DNA from: JBIOJM01 sp044450785
GTDB lineage: Bacteria; Planctomycetota; Planctomycetia; Isosphaerales; Isosphaeraceae
Assembly: GCA_044450785.1 (NCBI GenBank)
Contig: JBIOJM010000011.1
Coordinates: forward strand, 1-64,000
Direction: 5' to 3'
Length of the DNA stretch: 64,000 bases
Shown here: positions 33,591 to 40,598 of the stretch, in pieces
How the letters are laid out: each line of letters opens with the position of its first letter
Numbering within the stretch: position 1 is the stretch's first letter
Position numbers and translations under genes: made by a program
The notes under the pieces: model-generated
What the model was told of the DNA's origin: nothing
Seen by the model: the letters and a program-made list of their open reading frames with translations, nothing else
The model's database searches: none

Positions 33591-34036
33591 GCCTGTTTGT
33601 TCTGGACACGGATATCCTCACATTGTTCCAGCATAGTTCGCTTCAATCGCGCTGGAATACGGCGGAGTTGTGGTCACTCGCAACCTCCGCGACTTCGGGC
33701 GCCTCTTTTGTAGTTGCGCTTTTTTTGATTTCGCCCCGAGGGGGCAGCGACATTCCAGCCCAGGGCAACGCCCTGGGATCTGGAAAACGTGATGACCCGT
33801 GCCCTGAAAGGGCCGAACATGGCGATCGATCCCGGCGGTATCGCTCTTCATTTTCCGTTGGGGCAGGGAGCCTGTCCTTGTTACGCCCTTTCAGGGCTGT
33901 GCTGATTCGTCTCGTTTGTCCGTTCCCAGGGCGTTGCCCTGGGCTGATATGTTACGGCCCCTACGGGGCGAAATCCAAAAAGCGCAACTTCAAAAGGCAC
34001 GTTCCGGGTTTGGTCATCGAGGACTGGACCGTCTAA
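33587..34036 (+). pseudogene. VapC-type PIN toxin: deletion plus palindromic element insertion
   Basis: MSLFVLDTDILTLFQH (33587-33634) is a PIN N-terminus with the first catalytic Asp. The middle is missing. In another phase at 33658-33702 the sequence reads YGGVVVTRNLRDFGR, a conserved C-terminal PIN segment. A 300-base palindromic element follows (33701-34000), and only after it does VPGLVIEDWTV and a TAA complete the toxin C-terminus. Two separate events are therefore visible: an internal deletion of roughly 70 residues and an insertion between DFGR and VPGL. Confidence 0.85.
33701..34000. mobile_element. MITE-like palindromic element R3 (about 300 bp)
   Basis: The ends are imperfect inverted repeats of about 36 bases sharing GTTGCGCTTTTT and GATTTCGCCCC (left end from 33701, right end complement up to 34000). 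Inside are nested inverted pairs: CCCAGGGCAACGCCCTGGG against its partner near 33930, and GCCCTGAAAGGGC against GCCCTTTCAGGGC. No coding capacity. It interrupts a PIN toxin gene between codons for DFGR and VPGL, which proves insertion. The transposase that could move it is not in the window. Confidence 0.8.
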
Positions 34037-34183
34037 CCCTTCGGAACCGGGGTGCTGGCCCGTTTCAAGGTCGCGTCGACCTCCGTCCAGAACGCACGCA
34101 GGGCTTTCTGCTCGTCTTCCGGCAATCGTTTCAGCGCCTCTTGTTCGCGGATGCCGGCCAGGTCGGGGTCGGACTTCCAGTGC
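34033..34183 (-). pseudogene. C-terminal relic of a planctomycete repeat/kinase-type protein
   Basis: The minus-strand frame reads QHWKSDPDLAGIREQEALKR, then LPEDEQKALRAFWTEVDATL and KRASTPVPKG before a TAG. This D-L-A-G-x-R-x-x-x-A-L-x-x-L-P-x-x-E tail is a recurrent C-terminus of TPR-containing serine/threonine kinases and related proteins in this phylum. The remainder of the gene is absent. A second, shorter copy of the same tail is at 35097. Confidence 0.55.
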
Positions 34184-34199
34184 TGAAGTTTTTAAAGCC

Positions 34200-34481
34200 A
34201 AAGCGGGACAGGTCCGATATTGGATGGTTGGGAGGTTTTTGGATATTGTTCCACCCATGCCACGAACAGCCCGGGGTACCCTTGGCGGCATCTTGAATAG
34301 CGATGTCGCGAGAATGCAGCTCTTCGAGAAGACGACGAACTTCCAACGGGCTTGGAGTCGGCTTACCTCCCCACTGGACGCCCGAGGAGAGTGGCCAAAG
34401 GCGAACCCCTCTTCCCTGGCTTAAATCGCAAAGAGGCCGGCAAAACCACCTCGTCTGCCAATATCGAACCTGTCCCGCTTT
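34200..34481. repeat. 282-bp segment bounded by 24-bp inverted repeats
   Basis: The segment 34200-34223 (beginning AAAGCGGGACAGGTCCGATA) and 34458-34481 are reverse complements with one mismatch. The interior has no convincing gene; a minus-strand frame with EVRRLLEELHSRDIAIQ is unassigned. It lies between the kinase-tail relic and a 5'-truncated gene, as expected for an inserted small element. Confidence 0.6.
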
Positions 34482-34483
34482 CG

Positions 34484-35088
34484 TTCTGCGGGAGCCGTTG
34501 CAAAAGGCGTTGCCGAAGGCCCTATATCAGGGAACTGACAAGGTCCTGAATCGGGAGTGCGATGTCTTCCTTTTCGCAAAGGTCCGCTGGATCTTCCCCC
34601 AGGATCATGTGTATTACCTCGACAAATCGACGTCGATTCCCCTGAGGGTCGTTTCCTACCGGGACCAGGCCGCTCGCGACAAGAATCTGCCCTTGTGGGT
34701 CTGGACGGCCGAGTCCCTTGATAAGGTCCAAGAGCATTTTGTCCCCTTGAAATCAAGGATGATCAGTTACACCGAGGGTCAAGAGCCCTCGTTTGAATGG
34801 AGCTACCGCGTTTTGTCTATCGAGTTCGACAAGGACTACGCCAACTCGACCTTCTGGTCGACACTCCAGCCAGGTGTCGGCGTCATCGACACCATCACAT
34901 CCAAGGGCTATGAGGTTCCGGGCGGAAAGAAAGAAGCTGCCGCTGCCAAGGATTCCGAGGCAGCGACCGCTCAACCGATCGAAGCCGTTGCAGCCGGCGA
35001 TTGGGCAACGATCGCGCCGTGGGTCTCGCTCGTGCTGGGTTGTGTCATCCTGATGACGGGTGGACTCCTTTGGTGGCGCCGTCGCTGA
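34484..35088 (+). pseudogene. 5'-truncated exported/lipoprotein-sorting-like protein
   Basis: Convincing protein sequence begins right after the inverted repeat: REPLQKALPKALYQGTDKVL, then ECDVFLFAKVRWIFPQDHVY, PLRVVSYRDQAARDKNLPLW, HFVPLKSRMISY, WSYRVLSIEFDKDYANSTFW and PGVGVIDTITSKGYEVPGG. A low-complexity linker and a C-terminal membrane helix follow (APWVSLVLGCVILMTGGLLW, then WRRR). It resembles the second half of planctomycete secreted proteins with a LolA-like beta fold and C-terminal anchor. The N-terminal half and signal peptide are missing. An ATG at 34303 lies within the repeat-flanked segment and is unlikely to be native. Confidence 0.6.
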
Positions 35089-35096
35089 CTTATTCC

Positions 35097-35180
35097 CTTC
35101 GTCCTCGGGCAGCCGCTCAAGCGCCTTGGGTTCGCGGAAGCCGGCCAGGTCGCGGTCGGACTTCCAGTGCTGGAGGGTTT
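35097..35180 (-). pseudogene. Second copy of the kinase-type C-terminal relic
   Basis: The minus strand reads TLQHWKSDRDLAGFREPKAL followed by ERLPEDEG. It matches the tail at 34033-34183 over about 30 codons; the DNA identity includes GGTCGGACTTCCAGTGCT. The two copies are direct repeats flanking the truncated LolA-like gene. Confidence 0.5.
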
Positions 35181-35490
35181 GATTCGCCGATCCCTTTGCT
35201 TGCGGCGAGCCGCTTGCATGACCGTCATCTCAAAAAGTGAATCCCCTTCCTCGGTCGTCGTTCAAGATTAACGCGCCGCCCGTGGCATTTCAGTCACCCG
35301 GCGAGGGGCACGCTTCGCTCGAGGCGAGTGTTTGGGCCTCTCGCGTCGGTCCAGTGCCTGTAGGCGATGAGACAAGGCTTTGACCCTGATCTTCCAGGGA
35401 CAACGCGCAAGTCCAATGCCAATAGAGGGATGACGCCAGGACGCCGTTCTCCATCAGGGCGACTGAGCGTTCTCTGAATCGAGAGCTCTC
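35181..35490. other. Intergenic, no gene seen
   Basis: 310 bases upstream of the ribosomal protein promoter. Short frames on both strands have no recognisable features. Confidence 0.5.
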
Positions 35491-35518
35491 TTGACTCAAG
35501 TCACTGTCATGGTAGCAT
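35491..35518 (+). promoter_or_regulatory. Possible promoter of rplM-rpsI
   Basis: TTGACT (35491-35496), 16 bases, TAGCAT (35513-35518), 66 bases before the rplM ATG. A good -35 and a partial -10; assigned on position and sequence only. Confidence 0.4.
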
Positions 35519-35583
35519 CAAGTTTTCGGCCCAACGGCGAGTTGGCGACGTTTTCGGTCTAGAAGGTCAGGCAAACCGCATCC

Positions 35584-36171
35584 ATGAATTGTTATCAGGC
35601 CAAAGCAGGCGAATTAGCGAAGCATTGGTACGTGATCGACGCCGAGTCGAAGGTCGTCGGTCGACTCGCCGCGCAGATCGCTCCGATCTTGATGGGGAAG
35701 CACCGGCCCACCTACACGCCTCACATCGACACCGGTGACTATGTCATCGTGACCAACGTCGACAAGGTGGTGTTCACGGGCAACAAGTGGCAACAGAAGT
35801 TTTACCAGCGGTATTCGGGTTATCCCGGTGGTCAGAAGGACGAGGCCGCCTGGAAGTTGTTCGAGCGCCATCCCGAGCGGATTTTGCAGCTCGCGATCCA
35901 GCGGATGATGCCCAAGAACAAGATCGCCCGCCACATGATGGCAAAGCTCAAGCTCTACGTCGGGCCGAACCATCCTCATCAGGCCCAGTGCCCAATCCCG
36001 CTCGAGCCGTTCTCGGGGCGACCCACTCCGGCGGGCGCGGTCTTCGTCACTCCACCGGGGGCCAAGGTAAATGGAAGCGGAGCTTCCGAGCCCGCTCAGC
36101 CGGCGCCGGCGTCCCACTCGCCGGAGCAACCTGGGGAGCCCGCTAGCCCACCTGCCGCGAGCGAAGCTTGA
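35584..36171 (+). CDS. rplM: 50S ribosomal protein L13, C-terminally extended
   Basis: 195 residues. Residues 1-145 are L13: LAKHWYVIDAESKVVGRLAA, HIDTGDYVIVTNVDKVVFTG, KFYQRYSGYPGGQK, RMMPKNKIARHMMAKLKLYV and the closing GPNHPHQAQCP. Bacterial L13 normally ends near here (about 142-150). This one adds about 45 residues rich in Pro, Ala, Ser and Glu with no predicted structure. It is a primary binder in 50S assembly. Followed 117 bases later by rpsI, the usual partner. The start is supported by alignment with the family. Confidence 0.97.
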   Translation: MNCYQAKAGELAKHWYVIDAESKVVGRLAAQIAPILMGKHRPTYTPHIDTGDYVIVTNVDKVVFTGNKWQQKFYQRYSGYPGGQKDEAAWKLFERHPERILQLAIQRMMPKNKIARHMMAKLKLYVGPNHPHQAQCPIPLEPFSGRPTPAGAVFVTPPGAKVNGSGASEPAQPAPASHSPEQPGEPASPPAASEA

Positions 36172-36288
36172 CCAGTCCGGCCAGTCGAAAGCAAGAATAC
36201 GGGTCAACACACCTCTCTCATCGAGTCCACCGCTGACCGTTCCCGCGGATGACCATGAGTGAGGATTCAGAGAGGGAAAAAGGCTCAC

Positions 36289-36693
36289 ATGACGGCGACG
36301 GCGAAGCAGACATACACCTGGGGTACCGGCCGGCGGAAGACCGCGGTCGCGCGGGTCCGGATCCGTGAGGGAACCGGTGTGTACATCGTCAACGATTTGG
36401 ACTGCAAGGATTACTTCCCCCTCGAAGTCCAGCAGATGGATGTTCGCCAACCGATGAAGCTCACCGAGATGGCGGGGCGGATCGACGTGTTCGTGAACGT
36501 CAAGGGCAGCGGTAAGCTCAGCCAGTCCGGCGCGGTCATGCTGGGCCTGGCTCGTGCCCTGAAGGACTATCGCCCGGACCTCGAGACGGCCCTCCGCGAT
36601 GCCGGCTTGCTGACCCGCGACTCCCGAATGGTCGAACGCAAGAAGTTCGGCCACAAGAAAGCGCGCAAGAGCTTCCAGTTCTCCAAGCGGTAG
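36289..36693 (+). CDS. rpsI: 30S ribosomal protein S9
   Basis: 134 residues from ATG 36289, with AGAGGG upstream; the ATG/GTG at 36259 would add ten non-homologous residues. TYTWGTGRRKTAVARVRIRE, GSGKLSQSGAVMLGLARAL, AGLLTRDSRMVERKKFGHKK and the terminal SFQFSKR are S9 hallmarks, the last reaching into the P site of the small subunit. It ends the rplM-rpsI operon, followed by a terminator. Confidence 0.98.
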   Translation: MTATAKQTYTWGTGRRKTAVARVRIREGTGVYIVNDLDCKDYFPLEVQQMDVRQPMKLTEMAGRIDVFVNVKGSGKLSQSGAVMLGLARALKDYRPDLETALRDAGLLTRDSRMVERKKFGHKKARKSFQFSKR

Positions 36694-36720
36694 ACGCCAA
36701 ATCAAGGCTGCATTAGCCTA

Positions 36721-36762
36721 ACACCGATCAATACCGAATCCTCGGTATGATCGGTGTTTTTG
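36721..36762 (+). terminator. Intrinsic terminator of rplM-rpsI
   Basis: The stem ACACCGATCAATACCGA pairs with TCGGTATGATCGGTGT (one bulge) around an ATCC loop, then a run of T (36757-36761), 27 bases after the rpsI stop. Confidence 0.85.
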
Positions 36763-36943
36763 TTGACAGGGACAACTCTCAACTCCTGACGATCTCCTTC
36801 GAAGTCAACGGCTATCAATCCCAGGCTCAGTAAGGAGAAGAGCCATGCCTTTGGCAGTGATCGAGAGCTTGCCCGCCTGCGCGTGACAAGTACGCCGCAA
36901 GACCCAGGCGTACCTCCCTCGCCATTCGGCAGGTGCGGTCACG

Positions 36944-37270
36944 TTATGGCGAATACACAAGCCCTTTGAGATAACGAATCGCCTCCAGTTCGAGCAACCC
37001 AAGCGGGAGAGGCAAGAGGTTGAGGACCACGCCAATCATCACCACCCCAAGCCTCGCCCCTGTGACGGCATCATCCGCGCAGCGCGCCATTCCGAACATG
37101 AGCGCGAATACCGCCGCCAGGAACATCACGGTTGCTTGCCCCATTGGGCGAAGTCTCGCGCCGTTCGCGGCAAAAAGTAGCAACATATTGACTGCGGTGA
37201 CGATGAGATTCGCTTTCAGTCCGAAGACGAGTCCTCTGTGCCGGGGCGGGGGGCTTTTGGGTTTGTACAT
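36944..37270 (-). CDS. Small three-helix membrane protein
   Basis: 108 residues from ATG 37270, preceded by AGGAG; an upstream in-frame start is not supported. Hydrophobic helices are at about 20-40 (LIVTAVNMLLLFAANGA), 47-62 (ATVMFLAAVFALMFGMA) and 75-95 (VVMIGVVLNLLPLPLGLLEL). The N-terminus is basic and proline-rich (YKPKSPPPRHRG). No family is recognised. Stand-alone minus-strand gene. Confidence 0.6.
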   Translation of the reverse strand: MYKPKSPPPRHRGLVFGLKANLIVTAVNMLLLFAANGARLRPMGQATVMFLAAVFALMFGMARCADDAVTGARLGVVMIGVVLNLLPLPLGLLELEAIRYLKGLVYSP

Positions 37271-37379
37271 GAAAACTCCTAGGTGTAGCAATGGACGCTC
37301 ATAAACCCAGGCACACGTGCATGATGTTGGCGGTACGCCCCGATTCAAAAAACCTGACACCGATTGGTCCGGGTCGCGT

Positions 37380-37706
37380 TTAGGGTGGCACCGGTTGTGG
37401 TGGATCCGGATCGACAGGCAGCCAGGGACGGGTGGATGCGAGCTGGTACTTTTCTCTCAGTTGGTTGTGGTACCTTCTCATTCTCGCGTGGTATTCGTAA
37501 ATACGGTGTCCCTCCGGATTGATGGCGGGGTCAGGATCGTCGACCTCGTCGTAGTTGATGTTAGCATGCCAGTGCTTACGAGCCAGTGACTGGTATGCCT
37601 TCCTGAGACGAACGATTCGCCAGATCCCGGATACGGTCCCTGCGAGGATTGCCAGGACGGCGATAATCACCATCCAGTCCCGCGTAGTCATTCGGAGCAG
37701 TCGCAT
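37380..37706 (-). CDS. Small planctomycete-type membrane protein
   Basis: 108 residues. The start MRLLRMTTRDWMVIIAVLA continues into one membrane helix, then a basic amphipathic region (RLRKAYQSLARKHW) and the ending REKYQLASTRPWLPVDPDPP. The pattern R-x-T-T-R-x-W-M-V...Y-H...L-R-x-K-Y...P-W-L-P-V-x-P-D-P-P recurs in many uncharacterised planctomycete proteins. Function unknown. Met6 is an alternative start. Confidence 0.6.
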   Translation of the reverse strand: MRLLRMTTRDWMVIIAVLAILAGTVSGIWRIVRLRKAYQSLARKHWHANINYDEVDDPDPAINPEGHRIYEYHARMRRYHNQLREKYQLASTRPWLPVDPDPPQPVPP

Positions 37707-37900
37707 GGCTGGTTCCTCACGCTACCAAGTGTGGGAGGTCGCAAGAAGACGAACCGGTGCAAGAATCTCAGGCTCATCCATCCTAACGCACTTGGTTCTT
37801 GCTCACCGCCGTGAGGTCAGCCTTGATGCCTTTCCGTCGATGTCGCGAATACCAATACGGGAATGAGATCTTACGTCCGTTGGGAGGAGGGGGCTGCGAC

Positions 37901-38413
37901 ATGCCGGAACAGAACAAGTCCGTCGGCTGGGTCGCGGGGATGATCGCACTGACTGTCGCCTACTTCGGCTGGGGTTTCCTCGCCGCAAACTATTTCCAGA
38001 ACGACCCGAATGGGGGGCAGGGTGAGACCGGTTTCTGGGTCAACACCGTCGCCCAATTGCCGAACTTCCCGAGTGTGATGCGCCACGCGTTCCAGAATCG
38101 GCTCTGGTTGATCGTGCTCATCGTGGTCGCCGAGGTCGTCGTCCTGATTCTCTGGGGCGTTATGAGGAAGCTTGAGCGAGATCTGTCGAGTCCAGCGAGG
38201 CGCAAGAGTAGTTCCTTAAGCGGCGAAGCCGCACCAGGTCGTAGGGTGGGTCGAAACGATGCACCGCATCGTGAGGCCCACCGATCGCCACGGCTTTCCC
38301 GGTGGGCCTCACCGCGACGTGTCGCGGCTCGACACACCCTACTGCTTCCGCGGGAATTACTCTTTCCCAAAGATGCGCGCACGGCGAAGAGATCTCACGG
38401 AGGAAGAATCTAA
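37901..38413 (+). CDS. Two-TM hypothetical protein with repeat-derived C-terminus
   Basis: Start at ATG 37901 after GGGAGGAGGGGG; the ORF extends further upstream without merit. Residues 1-100 contain two membrane helices (MIALTVAYFGWGFLAANYF and LWLIVLIVVAEVVVLILWGV) separated by a polar loop with DPNGGQGETGFWVNTVAQLP. From about residue 103 the frame runs through interspersed repeat R1 copy B (38207-38413) and only stops at its end, adding about 68 Arg/Ser-rich residues. The native stop appears to have been lost on insertion of the repeat. Function unknown. Confidence 0.55.
   Translation: MPEQNKSVGWVAGMIALTVAYFGWGFLAANYFQNDPNGGQGETGFWVNTVAQLPNFPSVMRHAFQNRLWLIVLIVVAEVVVLILWGVMRKLERDLSSPARRKSSSLSGEAAPGRRVGRNDAPHREAHRSPRLSRWASPRRVAARHTLLLPRELLFPKDARTAKRSHGGRI
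38207..38413 (+). repeat. Interspersed palindromic repeat family R1, copy B
   Basis: Fullest plus-strand copy: GGCGAAGCCGC hairpin, GTAGGGTGGGTCGAA, a GCGATCGG-flanked TGGGCCTC palindrome, CGCGACGTGTCGCGGCTCGA, CACCCTAC, then GATGCGCGCACGGCG and a GGAGGAAGAATCT end. It lies exactly between the two-TM gene and the stop codon of the convergent K+ channel gene. Confidence 0.85.
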
Positions 38414-39456
38414 ACCCCGAGGTACCGCTCGCGGAACTGAACGAGGTCCGGCCGGCGGCCAAGGAGAACGACGCTGTCGCCGGCGGCCATGATCTCGTCG
38501 CCGGAAGGGGGAAATTCGACCCGCCCATCGGATCGCTTGATGGCGACGACGATGACCCCGGTGCGCCGCTTGATGTCGGCATCACGCAAGCTGAGGCCCG
38601 CCAGCGCGCTGGAGGTCGCGATCGGCATCTCGTCCATCTCGATCGCGACGCTCGACCGGTTCGTGACCAGCTCGGTGAACTCGACGGCGGCCGGATTGGT
38701 CAGGAGCGAAACGATCCGGTGCGCGCCGATTGCGGCGGGCGTGACAATGTGGTCGGCGCCGGCCTGTCGTAGCTTCTTGGGCGTGCTCGGCCCCTCGGCC
38801 CGCGCGATGATCATCAGGTTGGAGCACATCTGACGAGCCGTCAGCGTGATGAACACGTTTTCGGCGTCGTTGGGCATGACGCTCACCAAAACCTTGGCGC
38901 GTTCGATCCCCGCCTGCTTCAGGACCTCCTCCTCGGTCGCATCTCCGGTCACGCAGGCAAATCCGCGGGCCTCGGCCATCGCGGCCCGCTCTTGCGTGAG
39001 CTCGACGACGACAAACGGGTGCTCTCGAGCGGCCAGCTCGTCGCACACCAACCCCCCCACACGGCCATAGCCGACGACGATCGTGTGGCCCGATAGCGTC
39101 TGGATCTGTTTCATCATCCGTTGGCGGCCAAAGTAACCGAGGATCTCGCTCTCCGTCAGGAATTGCACAAACGACCCCAGCGTGAATGCGACCGACAGCA
39201 TCCCCATTCCGATCACGGTCATCGTGTGAATCCGCGCCAGGGTCGACGTCATTGGTCGAACCTCGCCGAACCCGACGCCCGAGATGGTGATCACCACCTG
39301 GTAGAGCGCGTCAAGGAAAGTCCACCCCATTGCCATATAACCGGCGATGCCGTAGAACCCTACCACCTGGATCGCAACGAATCCATAAACGACCCTGCGA
39401 ACCGCCCTTCGCCTGAAGGATCGTCCCAGCTCGGGAGTCGTGGATTCGGGCGTCAC
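38410..39456 (-). CDS. Ion channel - RCK (TrkA-N/TrkA-C) protein
   Basis: 348 residues. Two membrane helices (RRVVYGFVAIQVVGFYGIAG and IHTMTVIGMGMLSVAFTLGS) flank a pore region VVITISGVGFGEVRPM, where classical K+ channels have TVGYGD. An RCK domain follows: GHTIVVGYGRVGGLVCDELA (Rossmann G-x-G-x-x-G), a terminal-Glu-like VVEL, and GDATEEEVLKQAGIERAKVL. A TrkA-C domain ends in AGDSVVLLGRRPDLVQFRER. Likely a ligand- or NAD-gated potassium channel of the Kch/YugO type with a variant filter. 63 bases downstream of the permease gene on the same strand. Confidence 0.85.
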   Translation of the reverse strand: MTPESTTPELGRSFRRRAVRRVVYGFVAIQVVGFYGIAGYMAMGWTFLDALYQVVITISGVGFGEVRPMTSTLARIHTMTVIGMGMLSVAFTLGSFVQFLTESEILGYFGRQRMMKQIQTLSGHTIVVGYGRVGGLVCDELAAREHPFVVVELTQERAAMAEARGFACVTGDATEEEVLKQAGIERAKVLVSVMPNDAENVFITLTARQMCSNLMIIARAEGPSTPKKLRQAGADHIVTPAAIGAHRIVSLLTNPAAVEFTELVTNRSSVAIEMDEMPIATSSALAGLSLRDADIKRRTGVIVVAIKRSDGRVEFPPSGDEIMAAGDSVVLLGRRPDLVQFRERYLGV

Positions 39457-39519
39457 GTTCGCTCGGGTCGCATTCTGGAATCAAGAGGCCGCGGAAGCCT
39501 GCGTGGCCGTCTGGCGAGA

Positions 39520-40539
39520 TTAGCCGTTGGTTCCTCGGAATCGCTGGTTGAACGCCACGGCCAGCAGCACGACCGTCCCGAGGACGAGCCCCTCGATCTG
39601 CGTGCTGTCAATCCCGTGCACGACGATGCCCGTGCCCTTCAAGACGATCTGGGTGAGCAGCAGCCCGAGTACCGTGCCCCGGATCGAGCCGACTCCGCCG
39701 GATAGGCTGCAGCCTCCCACGACCGCCGCCGTGATGGCGGTCAACTCATACGTTGTACCCAGGCGGCTGTAGGCCTGCCCACCGTCACCGGTGAACATGA
39801 TCCCGCCCAGCGCCGAAAGGGTCCCCGCGAGCCCATACGCCACGGCCTTGAGCCGATTCGTGCGCAAGCCGCTGAGTCGCGCGGCCGTCTCGTTGCCCCC
39901 CAGGGCGAACAGATGTCGCCCCAGCACGGTCCAGCCCATCAGAATGCTGATGAACACGGCGACGCAGGCGAAGATCGACAGCGAGATCCAAAATTCTTTT
40001 CCCAGCGCTCGATAGGCGTCGAACGGGACGGTGATCGTCTTGTTCTGGCAGAGGACGGTGGCAAGGCTACGGAGACCGGCCATCGTCGCCAGCGTCGCGA
40101 TGAACGGTGGGAGGCGAAGCTGGTTGATCATGAAGGCATGGATCAGGCCAATGGTCATCCCCATGAGCAGGGTCAGGCCGATCGCCACCGCCACAACGCC
40201 GGCCGGCGGCGGCAGCTCGCTCGTGCCGCCGGAGTGCAGCCACTCGGTGAGGAGCTTGGCGCTGACGACCGACGCGAGTGCGACGACCGCGCCGGTCGAC
40301 AGATCGATTCCACCGGCGATGATGACCACCGCCGCGCCCACGGCGAGCACGCCGAACAGAGTGACCTGGTGCAGCAAGAACTGAAGAGTATACCGCTGGT
40401 AGAAAGCGTGATCGCGGTCCAGGACGTAAATGACGGCCAGGACCGCCAGGATGCCCGCGACCAGCCCCCATTCCTGGGACCGGAAGAGGTGCGGCAATCG
40501 CGTGAGAAAGCGTCGTTCGGATTCGGGGAGGGCCATCAT
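39520..40539 (-). CDS. Sugar ABC transporter permease (RbsC-like)
   Basis: 339 residues from MMALPESERRFL. About eight to nine hydrophobic helices are present. Family signatures are GVLAVGAAVVIIAGGIDLST, LRLPPFIATLATMAGLRSLA, HLFALGGNETAARLSG, TAITAAVVGGCSLSGGVGSI and RGTVLGLLLTQIVLKGTGIV, all typical of RbsC/XylH/BPD-transp-2 permeases for ribose or related sugars. No ATP-binding or binding-protein gene is adjacent, so partners must be elsewhere. It lies 59 bases after the acyl-CoA dehydrogenase stop and just before the channel gene. The longer frame to 41094 is dehydrogenase sequence in another phase. Confidence 0.85.
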   Translation of the reverse strand: MMALPESERRFLTRLPHLFRSQEWGLVAGILAVLAVIYVLDRDHAFYQRYTLQFLLHQVTLFGVLAVGAAVVIIAGGIDLSTGAVVALASVVSAKLLTEWLHSGGTSELPPPAGVVAVAIGLTLLMGMTIGLIHAFMINQLRLPPFIATLATMAGLRSLATVLCQNKTITVPFDAYRALGKEFWISLSIFACVAVFISILMGWTVLGRHLFALGGNETAARLSGLRTNRLKAVAYGLAGTLSALGGIMFTGDGGQAYSRLGTTYELTAITAAVVGGCSLSGGVGSIRGTVLGLLLTQIVLKGTGIVVHGIDSTQIEGLVLGTVVLLAVAFNQRFRGTNG

Positions 40540-40598
40540 TGATTCAGGGCGCTTGAGAAGCCGATTGCTCCAGGAAAAGCCGCGACGAAACGCTCGGT

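Noticed and set aside
33701..34000. CRISPR or riboswitch interpretation of the palindromic region
   Set aside because: No regularly spaced direct repeats and no aptamer-like conservation; terminal inverted repeats inside a disrupted gene fit a mobile element better.
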